A DNA stretch of 64,000 bases from CBDBBY01 sp965205055. GTDB lineage: Bacteria > Pseudomonadota > Alphaproteobacteria > Rhodobacterales > Rhodobacteraceae. The first letter of the stretch is position 1; each line of letters starts with the position of its first letter. Below, one piece after another: positions 43,510 to 51,647 of the stretch. Below the pieces are notes generated by a model. The model was not told the origin of the DNA, did not search any database, and saw only the letters and a program-made list of their open reading frames with translations. The position numbers were made by a program, and so were the translations under genes. Location: positions 2,976,001-3,040,000 of the forward strand of contig OZ242030.1 of assembly GCA_965205055.1 (NCBI GenBank). The letters run 5' to 3'.

Positions 43510-43520
43510 GGCGGACAGCA

Positions 43521-44144
43521 ATGCGCACAATCGTCTATGTGGACGGATTCAACCTCTATTACGGCTGCCTTAAGAACACTCCGTGGAAGTGGCTTGACTT
43601 GGTATCGCTATCCAAAGGTACGCTGCACCCAAACCATGAGATTGTTGCCGTAAAATATTTTACGGCAAGGGTTTTGGGAACGCCCGACGATTCTTTAAAG
43701 CCACAGCGCCAGGATGTCTATCTCCGAGCCCTGCAGCATTTCCGGCCCGAGGTGCAAGTATATTTCGGACATTTCCTTCGCCACAAGGTACGCATGCTAT
43801 TGGCCGACCGAACCGACGACCGCCGAACGGCGGAGGTGCTCAAAACGGAGGAAAAGGGTTCCGACGTGAATTTGGCCGTGCATCTGCTAAACGACTGCTG
43901 GTTGGATCTCTACGAATGCGCAATCGTGGTCAGCAATGACAGCGACTTGGCTGAGGCGATGCGTTTGGTCAATGAGCATTGCGGCAAGACAATTGGCCTG
44001 GTGACCCCGAGGCTTAAACAGCGATCCGAGAGGCTTCGTGCCCAAGCGCAATTTGTACGCCCTATCCGGCCCATTGGGCTGCGGAGTGCACAGTTGCCGG
44101 ATCCGATTCCGGGGACAACTTTTCGAAAGCCTGCGGGCTGGTGA
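43521..44144 (+). CDS. NYN-domain (PIN-like) putative RNase
   Basis: 207 residues. VYVDGFNLYYGCLKNTPWKWLDL gives the first catalytic Asp (Asp8). EEKGSDVNLAVHLLNDCW gives Asp115, and VVSNDSDLAEAMRLV gives Asp140/Asp142. These are the acidic residues of the NYN/LabA branch of PIN-like nucleases. A C-terminal KQRSERLRAQAQFV helix follows. The ATG at 43521 lies 11 bp after the T-run of the leader hairpin and has no strong ribosome site. This copy is whole, while two upstream copies are truncated. Likely an RNA nuclease controlled by its leader; target unknown. Confidence 0.85.
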   Translation: MRTIVYVDGFNLYYGCLKNTPWKWLDLVSLSKGTLHPNHEIVAVKYFTARVLGTPDDSLKPQRQDVYLRALQHFRPEVQVYFGHFLRHKVRMLLADRTDDRRTAEVLKTEEKGSDVNLAVHLLNDCWLDLYECAIVVSNDSDLAEAMRLVNEHCGKTIGLVTPRLKQRSERLRAQAQFVRPIRPIGLRSAQLPDPIPGTTFRKPAGW

Positions 44145-44841
44145 GCAGTCGGTCGAGCGGAGCATGCATCATCCTTCGTTGCAATCTCGCGCCGACGAAT
44201 CGGAAGTTGCAAGCCGAATCGCCGACTAAAATGGCTGTTCGCCCGGCATTGACCGGTGTCGAATCGTGTTGCTCAAACAGCCGTCACCATCCGCTTCAAC
44301 GCTGGTCAATTAAACTTGAATTCTCGCCTTTGGCTCAACTGCGTCTCATATGCGAGGAGATGCCAAACCCTCTTGACCCGACGGGCTCAACCATCCTCGA
44401 CAAGACCCCCAGCAGCTGGAGGGCCATCCGGCTCGACAAGCTGCATATCGATAGTTCTGCGAATTCCGCGGTTCATATCCAGCCGGTGTCGCGACTTGTA
44501 ACCCCGAAGACCGAAGCTCCGAAGCGCGAAGGGCGATGCCGGGACTCGGTTTGAAGTTTCCGCCTTGTAGATGATTGTCGAATTCCTGCAGCCGGATAGC
44601 TGATGTCCTTGCCGTCATGCCGTCAAACAAACGCATTTGCGGGGCTGCCGCCGCTCAACCACGGTTCTTCTCGGCTGATCGAAGGCGCAAGACAAATTAC
44701 TCATGCAACCTGCGCGACGCGCCCGCCTTGCAACTTTGCCATGACGCTTCATGCATACCGCGAGCGACGAAAATGGGCATGATCGGAAGCTGGAAAGCAG
44801 AATAGCGAAGGGCTTCTATGCCGACCGCGTACGGTTTCCTG
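44145..44841. other. Gene-free stretch between NYN and clcA
   Basis: About 700 bp with only unconvincing short frames on both strands. No repeat, IS end or RNA gene was recognised. Confidence 0.3.
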
Positions 44842-46569
44842 TCACGACGGCGCGTTCTCCTCGTCCCGATTGGAATTCAGAATCGTCAGGAACGCCCTGA
44901 TCACGTCGGCTTCCGTCACGACGCCGAGCAATCGTTCGGATTTCGAATCCACGAGCGGCACCGAGCCGCCCTCGAAATCGCTGAAGGCTTCCATTGCCTT
45001 GAAGACTGTCGTTCGCTCATTGAACACAAGCTTCGCCTCGCGCGCCGCATCGGCGGCCGGAGTCTCCGCGCCGCCGCGTCCCGGAGTCAGAACGCCGACA
45101 AAACGATTGTCGGAATCGCAAACGAAGATTTCAGCCCATTCCTCCGAAGCGTGCCATGATCGGACATCGGCGCATCGCTCGCGGCCTTCGATGCGCACGA
45201 AATCCTGCGTCGCGACTTCGCTGACCAGCATCGCGGAGAGACGGGCATGGTCGCGCCCGTGCGACAGATCAATTCCTTCGCTCAAGAGCTGCTTGTCGAA
45301 TATCGACCGTCCGAAGACTCTGCTGGTCACGAAATTTGATGCGACGACCGCCACCATTGCGGAGATCGAGAGATCGTAGCTCCCTGTCAACTCGAGCACC
45401 AGAAGGATCATTGTCAGCGGAGCGCCGACGACCGGGCTGGCCACCGCGACCATGCCGCAGACCGCGTAGACCGCGAGCCCCGTGTCCTCCGTCAATCCGA
45501 GGGATGCTCCGAAGTGCCAGCACAGCGCGCCGAAAAGCGATCCGATCACCATCGCCGGACTGAGGATTCCGCCAGCGAAGCCGAAGCCCAAGCAGACAGC
45601 GGAAAGCAGGATTTTCGCTGCGACAAGCGCCAGCAGATAAGAGGCGGCGTACATATCCGGATTTTTTGCGGCTTGAAGCGTATCCGTTCCCAAGCCGATG
45701 ACTTCGGGAATCCAAAGTCCCGCGACCCCGACCGCCAGCCCGGCAAGTCCGGTGCGGACAACAGGATGGAGTCTGGATTTCTTGGAGATTGCCAGACATC
45801 CGAGCGTCGCGCGCATGAATATGATCGCGACCCCCGCCGACAAAACGCCGAGAATTCCGAACAGGATGAAGTCGATCCCGCGCTCCACGCCCATAAACAC
45901 CTCGGGCAACAAAGTCGGCCGGTCGAACAAGACATTGTTGGCGACATATCCGCTTGCGGCGGCGATGGTCGTCGGAACGAATGCTTTCAGCGAGTAATGG
46001 CGGAGAATGGCTTCGTGCGCGAATACCAAGCCGGCGATGGGCGCATTGAATGCCGTCGATATCGCGGCGGCCACGCCGCACGCCATCGCTATGGACGGCA
46101 GAGATCTAACCTTGGAAAGCCGCCACGCCGTGTTTCCCAGAATTGCGCCGAGATACACGACGGGACCATATTGGCCTACGGACGCTCCTGACCCCAAGGA
46201 TACCAATGCGGCGCCCGTGGACAAAAGCCCGGCGCGGAGCTTCGCCATTCCGGTGCGGAGCTGGACAGCTCTGATGACATCGGACGGGCCCAACGGCTTC
46301 GGCTCGCCCGACAGCCAAGTGAACATCGCCCCGACAAGCAATCCTCCCGCCGTCGGCACGAGCAGCGTCATTCCAATCAGAAATGTTCGGCTGCCGACGA
46401 AATTCGACTTGGACGACTGCGACACGAGCAAGACATCGTTCAGCCACTCAACCGCCTCGACGAATCCCAAGGCCGCCGTCGCCACGACAGCGCCGATGGC
46501 GACCGAAAGGATCGGGAGTCCGATCATGCCCGGCGCACGGCCGATAAAATTGAAGTCAGTTTTCAGCAT
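44842..46569 (-). CDS. clcA: ClC-family chloride channel/transporter with CBS pair
   Basis: 575 residues: about 11 membrane segments (to residue 430), then a cytoplasmic pair of CBS domains (about 445-570). The selectivity segment is present as SLGSGASVGQYGPVVYLGA. In canonical ClC proteins this reads G-(K/R)-E-G-P with the gating Glu; here it is G-Q-Y-G-P, so Tyr134 replaces that Glu. Loss of the external gating Glu usually uncouples proton exchange, so a channel-like mode is expected (inference). A NAPIAGLVFAHEAIL helix and a GFAGGILSPAMVIGSLFGAL segment also fit the family. Confidence 0.9.
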   Translation of the reverse strand: MLKTDFNFIGRAPGMIGLPILSVAIGAVVATAALGFVEAVEWLNDVLLVSQSSKSNFVGSRTFLIGMTLLVPTAGGLLVGAMFTWLSGEPKPLGPSDVIRAVQLRTGMAKLRAGLLSTGAALVSLGSGASVGQYGPVVYLGAILGNTAWRLSKVRSLPSIAMACGVAAAISTAFNAPIAGLVFAHEAILRHYSLKAFVPTTIAAASGYVANNVLFDRPTLLPEVFMGVERGIDFILFGILGVLSAGVAIIFMRATLGCLAISKKSRLHPVVRTGLAGLAVGVAGLWIPEVIGLGTDTLQAAKNPDMYAASYLLALVAAKILLSAVCLGFGFAGGILSPAMVIGSLFGALCWHFGASLGLTEDTGLAVYAVCGMVAVASPVVGAPLTMILLVLELTGSYDLSISAMVAVVASNFVTSRVFGRSIFDKQLLSEGIDLSHGRDHARLSAMLVSEVATQDFVRIEGRERCADVRSWHASEEWAEIFVCDSDNRFVGVLTPGRGGAETPAADAAREAKLVFNERTTVFKAMEAFSDFEGGSVPLVDSKSERLLGVVTEADVIRAFLTILNSNRDEENAPS

Positions 46570-47145
46570 TCAGCCCTGTCGCGCCGACAGCGTGCGCATT
46601 CAAGCGCCTTCTGAAGCGCGGCCGCCCAACCATTGTTCAAGCCTCTGCATCCCGTCTATGTCAAGAATGCATGCAATCGCAAACGAACAATTATGCTCTT
46701 TGATCGGCTGAAGCCTTGCCCGGCCTCGGCGCACGGCCAGGATGTCCGCCGACTGACGGATCGGAGCAGGTCGCCGTCAAAGCCTCGCGCCATGTCGACG
46801 GCACTGTCCGTCGCAGGAAAATTTCGGTTTGCGTCGAACCGGAAATCGGGAATCCGAGCGCGTTCGGATCCCGAACATGGAGCGAAACGGCAGTTCCCGA
46901 GGCGCCGGCCGAACCTGGGTGCTTTTCATGATTCTTGGTCAGGCAACCCTTGCAACTCTCGAAAGACCAAATCCGGTAGATGCGCGGGAGCGCAGAACCG
47001 CCCCAACCAAAAACATGAAACGCATACGCCGAACCCGTCCGAGCTTGCATGATCGAGTTCTCGAAATGGCTTGTGGCGGCGTTGCCGACGAGGCATTTGC
47101 GCAGATCCTTGGCGCTGTCGAACCGGCGCATGCGAATAGCAGCTA
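46570..47145. other. Accessory DNA with a relic of the 38.5-kb small gene
   Basis: On the plus strand from the ATG at 46928 a frame reads MILGQATLATLERPNPVDARERRTAP, clearly related to the 58-residue protein encoded at 38674-38498, and continues open to 47146. The relation fades after about 35 codons, so this is probably a remnant or a diverged paralogue. Nothing else is supported here. Confidence 0.35.
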
Positions 47146-47146
47146 G

Positions 47147-47280
47147 TGGTCGGTTCAACAACTAGAGTCCATTCGACGCATGCTGGATCCGGAGCGGCGA
47201 CTGCGATTCCATCAAGCGGATTGAGAAGCCGCTCTTGGAATTCATTGAACTGTACAAAGGGAACGAAGCGAAGCCCCGAA
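47147..47280 (+). repeat. IS630-type element fragment
   Basis: CTAGTGGTCGGTTCAAC, then ATTCCATCAAGCGGA-TGAGAAGCCG and GGAATTCATTGAACT, match the reverse complement of the right end of the intact IS630 element (61290-61399) at roughly three-quarters identity. A short coding echo (EFIELYKGNEAKP) resembles the C-terminal FIELHNGKEAKP of that transposase. It is a degraded relic. Confidence 0.55.
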
Positions 47281-47402
47281 ACTGAACGACAATTTCTGCG
47301 TACCTCGTTGTCTCCCGCCAAAATAGGGAACTATCCCACTGAAAGATGCACTAGGCGGCAGGCTCCACCCCGCGGGGGATTGGTGTCGATGCCATCACCA
47401 CC

Positions 47403-47434
47403 CCGTCACCGGCCTTCGTAAAGGCCGGTGACGG
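47403..47434. repeat. Perfect 14-bp stem hairpin
   Basis: CCGTCACCGGCCTT-CGTA-AAGGCCGGTGACGG is an exact inverted repeat. It has no T-run on either side, so it is not a standard terminator. It may be a REP-like intergenic element at the edge of the acquired DUF262 segment. Confidence 0.6.
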
Positions 47435-47727
47435 AAGCAGAAAATAGCACAGCCAAGATATAGAAGATGCCCGCGCCCTTAAGCGCCAGTACTGGGATTG
47501 GTGAACGTCGCGGCCGCCGCCCTTAAGGACGGCTGAAGATTGTACGGTGCGTGGCGCGTCAACTGCACCAGGCAAGGGAAAGTGCTTGACTCGGCACCCC
47601 GAACTTGACAAGGAAAGACTAGTGTTCAAAGGGACGGCCACATGTTATGATCTTCGGGATTTGCACTTTTGTGTTGTCCGGAGATATCGATTTAGTATTA
47701 GTTAAGGAAAGATTCTTGGAGCAGAAC

Positions 47728-48912
47728 ATGGAAACAGCAATCGAATTTGGTGAAAACCAGTCGGACGAACTTGAACTCGAAGTACCGCAAATTGACGCTG
47801 ACGAGATCTTAACAAAGAACTCGTTTCGTATCTTCTATCAAACCAATAATTTCTTCTTGCCTCAAATCTGCGAAATGATCAAGAAGGGAGAAACTATAAA
47901 CCTTAGACCCGAGTATCAACGCCGACTGCGTTGGACAAATTCACAAAAATCCAAGCTCATCGAGAGTTTGATGCTCAATATCCCAGTACCACCGGTTTTC
48001 TTTTACGAGGCGAAAGAAGCTCGCTACGAGGTGATGGACGGACAGCAGCGATTGAGTGCTGTCGCCGACTTCTTTTCAGGATTTTATGCTTTAAGCGGCC
48101 TGCAAGTACTTAGCGCTTTAAATGGTTTTCGCTACCCAAAGTGTTCGCCTCGAGTGAGGCGAGCGTTGGACCGAGCCACTATTTCCGTGATAGTTTTGCT
48201 GAAGGAGAGTGAAGCCGAACGTTTGCAAGAAGATAGGCACCATATTGCGGACATTCGTAGATTCGTTTTCAACCGACTGAATACTGGGGGGCGTCAGCTG
48301 AACGCCCAAGAAATACGCAACGCACTGAATCCGGGGCCGTTGAACGACTGCATAATAAAATGTAGCCAATTCAAGCCCTTTACGGATGTATTTGGAATAC
48401 CACCCTACACGGGGAAAAACGAAGATAGCTACTACGAACATCCGGACAGGCAAAAAAACTCTCTATATGCGCGCATGCAAGATTGTGAGCTAGTTCTACG
48501 TTTCGTGGCACTACGCAAACCTGAAAATATCAGAGGATCAATGAGGTCGATGCTGGATCGAGCCATGGAGGAAAAACTCAGCGAAACCGAAGCGAATCAA
48601 CTTGAGGTAGATTTTTGTTCAAGATTTTCGTTTCTTTACAAGATTTTTGAAAATAACTCGTTCAAGATTATCTCGGCTGGGAATCGCAAGGAAATTTTGT
48701 CGGCGGCTCTTTACGACGCTTCAATGGTTGCGATGGATAGAATCTGGAATCAACGGAGTAAAGTTATGGGTGACAAGGCGGGCGTCAATAAGCGGCTTGA
48801 AGCTGCTATAAATAAGGAAGACGAATACGAACTTATTGTTGGTCGCAAAAATACGGCGGAATCCGTTCGCAGTAGAATTGACTTGCTTAAGAATATTCTG
48901 CTGCCGGAGTAA
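47728..48912 (+). CDS. DUF262 (GmrSD-N/ParB-like) protein
   Basis: About 394 residues from ATG 47728; the frame is open to 47647 but the extra part looks non-coding. The DUF262 signature is LRPEYQRRLRW (60-70), then LIESLMLNIPVPPVFF and the nuclease/NTPase-type motif VMDGQQRLSA (Asp104, Gln-Arg 107-108), and FNRLNTGGRQLNAQEIRNAL. It lacks the DUF1524 HNH domain of full GmrS/D nucleases, so it is the DUF262-only form. Clearly A+T-richer than flanking DNA, indicating transfer. The next gene, encoding a HEPN protein, begins 5 bp after its stop, so the two form an operon and probably a defence or TA-like pair. Confidence 0.85.
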   Translation: METAIEFGENQSDELELEVPQIDADEILTKNSFRIFYQTNNFFLPQICEMIKKGETINLRPEYQRRLRWTNSQKSKLIESLMLNIPVPPVFFYEAKEARYEVMDGQQRLSAVADFFSGFYALSGLQVLSALNGFRYPKCSPRVRRALDRATISVIVLLKESEAERLQEDRHHIADIRRFVFNRLNTGGRQLNAQEIRNALNPGPLNDCIIKCSQFKPFTDVFGIPPYTGKNEDSYYEHPDRQKNSLYARMQDCELVLRFVALRKPENIRGSMRSMLDRAMEEKLSETEANQLEVDFCSRFSFLYKIFENNSFKIISAGNRKEILSAALYDASMVAMDRIWNQRSKVMGDKAGVNKRLEAAINKEDEYELIVGRKNTAESVRSRIDLLKNILLPE

Positions 48913-48917
48913 TCAGT

Positions 48918-49691
48918 TTGCAAAACGAATTTTCGGTCATTCTTGAAGAATTTGAATCCGATCTACAGTCGCTGGAAACGCTGACTGAACTTGGTCAAGG
49001 TTCGGGAAACCCAAGTAAAGTGCGAGTAGCCTCGATTAATTCGATCACTTTAATCCTTGCGGCTGCATTCGAAGAATTTGTACGCCAAATGGCCCGCAAA
49101 CATGCTGAGCAAATTGTAACCAACGCAAAGCAGGTTTCTGATTTACCTGATGCTCTACTCGAAAATGCTTGGCAGCGAACACTGGGTGATCTAAAAAGGA
49201 ATCGATTGGGTCAAACTTCAGAAAGTGAGAGATTTGCTGTCGCGGTCAGGGCGGCACGTTCAAAGTTTGAGGCTGTATTCCAATTGTTGGAAGGCAATAC
49301 AGAAAATATTGATCAAAATTTTTTCATGACTGTTATTCACAATGAAAGGAACATGCGTGCACAAGAGATGACAAGGTTATTTAAAACTTGTGGCATGAAG
49401 CAAATTTGTTTGAAAATTTGTAAGAGAGGGAGTTTGATGACGTATTTCAAAGAAGATGATGAGAACAAGATATATAGTTTTTTTAGAAGAAAACTTGAAG
49501 ATTTCTTTAAGCGTAGAAATATTATTGCGCATTCTTTAGGCACTCAATCATCACCCGGTGGAAAAACATTGATAGATGATTTAGAGTTCTTTCGTGCCTT
49601 AGCGCAGGATCTCTCGAATTGTCTGGAAGGGCACTGGGATCGCGGTGCAACAAACGCGATGACGGCTGAATTTACAAAGGTTTCGAGGTAG
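48918..49691 (+). CDS. HEPN-domain protein (RiboL-PSP/MAE_28990-like)
   Basis: 257 residues starting at TTG 48918, with GGAG 8 bp upstream and only 5 bp after the DUF262 stop. The helical N-terminus (NSITLILAAAFEEFVRQMARKHAEQI) and the late motif FFKRRNIIAHS hold the HEPN catalytic R-x4-H (Arg200, His205) expected of RNase-active HEPN proteins. Its pairing with DUF262 is a layout I recall from catalogues of HEPN systems, but no experimental role is known to me. It shares the low G+C of its partner. Likely an RNA-cleaving effector controlled by the DUF262 protein. Confidence 0.8.
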   Translation: MQNEFSVILEEFESDLQSLETLTELGQGSGNPSKVRVASINSITLILAAAFEEFVRQMARKHAEQIVTNAKQVSDLPDALLENAWQRTLGDLKRNRLGQTSESERFAVAVRAARSKFEAVFQLLEGNTENIDQNFFMTVIHNERNMRAQEMTRLFKTCGMKQICLKICKRGSLMTYFKEDDENKIYSFFRRKLEDFFKRRNIIAHSLGTQSSPGGKTLIDDLEFFRALAQDLSNCLEGHWDRGATNAMTAEFTKVSR

Positions 49692-49879
49692 GATGAAATA
49701 TACCTTCTGATTAAGACACTCGAACTGCGGACACTGCTGCAAATTGTTTCAGTAGCGGCTTGATGACTTGAATCCGCAGAGTCTGCATTGTGCGCTTGTG
49801 TGCCTTGCGTGTCCTTTACGTTCATGCCGTAAACGGCGCATGACGAATCAATCCGCTTTTCCGAACGCGCTGTCCGCCG

Positions 49880-50290
49880 ATTAGTTCGAGGACAAGTTCC
49901 CGGACGACGATGACTGCGCGGAGAATTTCTTTCGGCGTCGCTGGCCGGACGGCTTCGTTTGCCCGGGCTGCGGCAGCGCTAACGCGGTTCGGGCCAAGGG
50001 GCAGCGCTGCGCCCACCAGTGCCGCGACTGCAGGAAGCAGACCTCGGTGGCGGCCGGGACGTTCATGCACCGCTCCGGGAACCTGGATCCTGACCGACGG
50101 CTGGGCCGACTGCGACGGGCTGGAGAACTACAAGGCGGTGGCGGTCGGAGACGCGTCGGCGCATGAAGTCCTCGAGTGGATCCGCCGCGTGTTCTCGAAC
50201 CTCAAGCGCTCGGGCCTCGGTGTCCTGCGCGGCTTCCGGCGCAAGCACTTGGACTGGCAGATCGTCGAATGGTAGTTCCGATAAAATTGG
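49880..50290 (+). mobile_element. IS1595-family transposase remnant
   Basis: One frame encodes a zinc-ribbon (FVCPGCGSANAV, then QCRDCRKQTSVAAGT), typical of the IS1595 N-terminus. Another frame then gives ILTDGWADCDGL and HEVLEWIRRVFSNLKRSGLGVLRGFRRKHLD, the DDE-core region of the same family. The sequence between them is missing, so an internal deletion joined the two parts out of frame. It lies just past the 3' end of the pilus operon. Confidence 0.7.
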
Positions 50291-50564
50291 CGGCGGCGAG
50301 AGCTTCTTCGCGCGGCTCGGACCCGGGGCGAACCGTACCGGGCGGGGCCTTTCACTTGAATTCGCATTTCGCCGCCGGATCCTGCGAATTCGCGCCGAAA
50401 GCCGGGCGGAAACGGTCGGACTCCGATCAATCCGACCGAACTCGCAGGGCGAAAGCCCGGCTCCGGCAAGACTCAAAATGTTGTGGCTGCGGACTTAAAG
50501 CAATAAGCCATTTCTCGAAGTCCGCCCCGCCGACCCCGACCGACTCCCCGGATGTGCCCGCCGC

Positions 50565-51647
50565 TCAGAAGCCGGACGCGATCTGGCCCTGAATCTCGTA
50601 CATTGCGAACACCACGAACAATATGACTCCGAAGACGAGCACGAACGCCAGCGAGCGCATCATCGCGAGCTGCCTCTCGAAGTCCGAGCGAGCGTTTTCG
50701 CGCCATTCGTCGACCATCAGCGATATGAGCGTAGGGAAATCGGGCGACCGCGAGCAAATCTTGAGCGAAACGTTCAGTTCGGGGTCCGGCCAGCCTGTGC
50801 CGGCCATATCCATCGCCGTTCCGAGATCGCATCCGTTCAGCAAATGGAAACGGATTTTCTCGGCCCGACCGGCCACGTACGGGCGAGCGGACGCCTTGAC
50901 GCGATTGATGGCTTCGACCGCCGACATTCCGCTGGCCATCAGCGATGCCACTGATTGCAGGAACGCCGCGCCGGTGTGGACGCGGTACGCGGCAAAGAAG
51001 GGAAACTTGTCCGCCTGCGTCCGCCCTCGGCCTGTCCAGCGCGGAAGAAAGAAGAGCATCAGAGCCGGAAACGCAACTGCAACCGCTGCGGCATAGGGCG
51101 CAAGGTCCGAAGCCGTTCCGCTCGCCGAATCCAAAGCCGAGGCCACGCCGGTCCATCGCGCCGCGGGTAGCAGCCGATCCAACGCCGACACGATGGCGAC
51201 GTCGAAATAAACCAGCAATCCGTACGACAGCAAAAGCAAGAAGGCCGGATAAGCCAATGCCGACGCGACGGAGTGCCGCTGCCCTTCCTTTTTGTCCAGC
51301 GCTTTGCAGAATCGATCAAGCTGCTCTTGGAATTGGTGGGTGTTCTCGATCACGGCGAGGAAACCGTACTCCTCCTTCGGAATCCATCCCGACAGGGCAT
51401 CCGCAAACCCCAGCCCGTTTCGAATGCCCCTGCCGACGTCGAATGCAATCAAAGCTACAGGCTCCCCGGGCTTCTTGCCTCCTTGCGAAGCCATGTTGCA
51501 AATGGTTTCGATGGCCTCGCTGCGCGACAAGCCCGAACGCATGAGCGCAACGACGTTCCGGTAAAAGCGCTTCCGCTTCCGGCCGTCGAACTGCACGCGC
51601 GCGAACAAGCGGCCGAGCCGTTGCGCGCTCCCGAAGGGGCGGTTCAT
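50565..51647 (-). CDS. pilR: Type IVb pilus inner-membrane protein (PilR/GspF-like)
   Basis: 360 residues from the ATG at 51647, which overlaps the ATPase stop. The frame is open far upstream but only shadows the ATPase gene. It has two GspF-type helical repeats (about 20-120 and 225-330) and three hydrophobic segments (VASALAYPAFLLLLSYGLLVYF, a central one near 185-205, and a C-terminal one). It forms the inner-membrane platform of the pilus machine. No pilin gene follows; the next DNA is an IS1595 relic. Confidence 0.82.
   Translation of the reverse strand: MNRPFGSAQRLGRLFARVQFDGRKRKRFYRNVVALMRSGLSRSEAIETICNMASQGGKKPGEPVALIAFDVGRGIRNGLGFADALSGWIPKEEYGFLAVIENTHQFQEQLDRFCKALDKKEGQRHSVASALAYPAFLLLLSYGLLVYFDVAIVSALDRLLPAARWTGVASALDSASGTASDLAPYAAAVAVAFPALMLFFLPRWTGRGRTQADKFPFFAAYRVHTGAAFLQSVASLMASGMSAVEAINRVKASARPYVAGRAEKIRFHLLNGCDLGTAMDMAGTGWPDPELNVSLKICSRSPDFPTLISLMVDEWRENARSDFERQLAMMRSLAFVLVFGVILFVVFAMYEIQGQIASGF

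Larger units (their letters stand above)
42602..43520 (+). repeat. Tandem promoter-hairpin-NYN 5' units, period about 390 bp
   Basis: Three direct units start with a conserved TTGACA at 42632, 43022 and 43411 (spacings 390 and 389). Each continues with a TAGAC-type or A+T-rich -10 region, a C-rich leader containing GGCCTCCGGCTTCAGGG, a G+C hairpin with a following T-run, and then the start of a NYN-domain frame. In unit 1 the NYN ATG is lost by one missing base (AATGCCACA against AATGCGCACA). In unit 2 the frame runs 43134-43364 and then stops. Only unit 3 leads into a full gene. The tails of units 1 and 2 resemble each other (a GGTATTTTCGGG stretch and a CCGCAACTTxTGAAC stretch) and do not match the intact gene downstream of codon 50. 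Confidence 0.8.

Noticed and set aside
42602..43520. CRISPR-like direct repeats
   Set aside because: Only three units of about 390 bp with coding content and no short unique spacers; a tandem duplication, not a CRISPR array.
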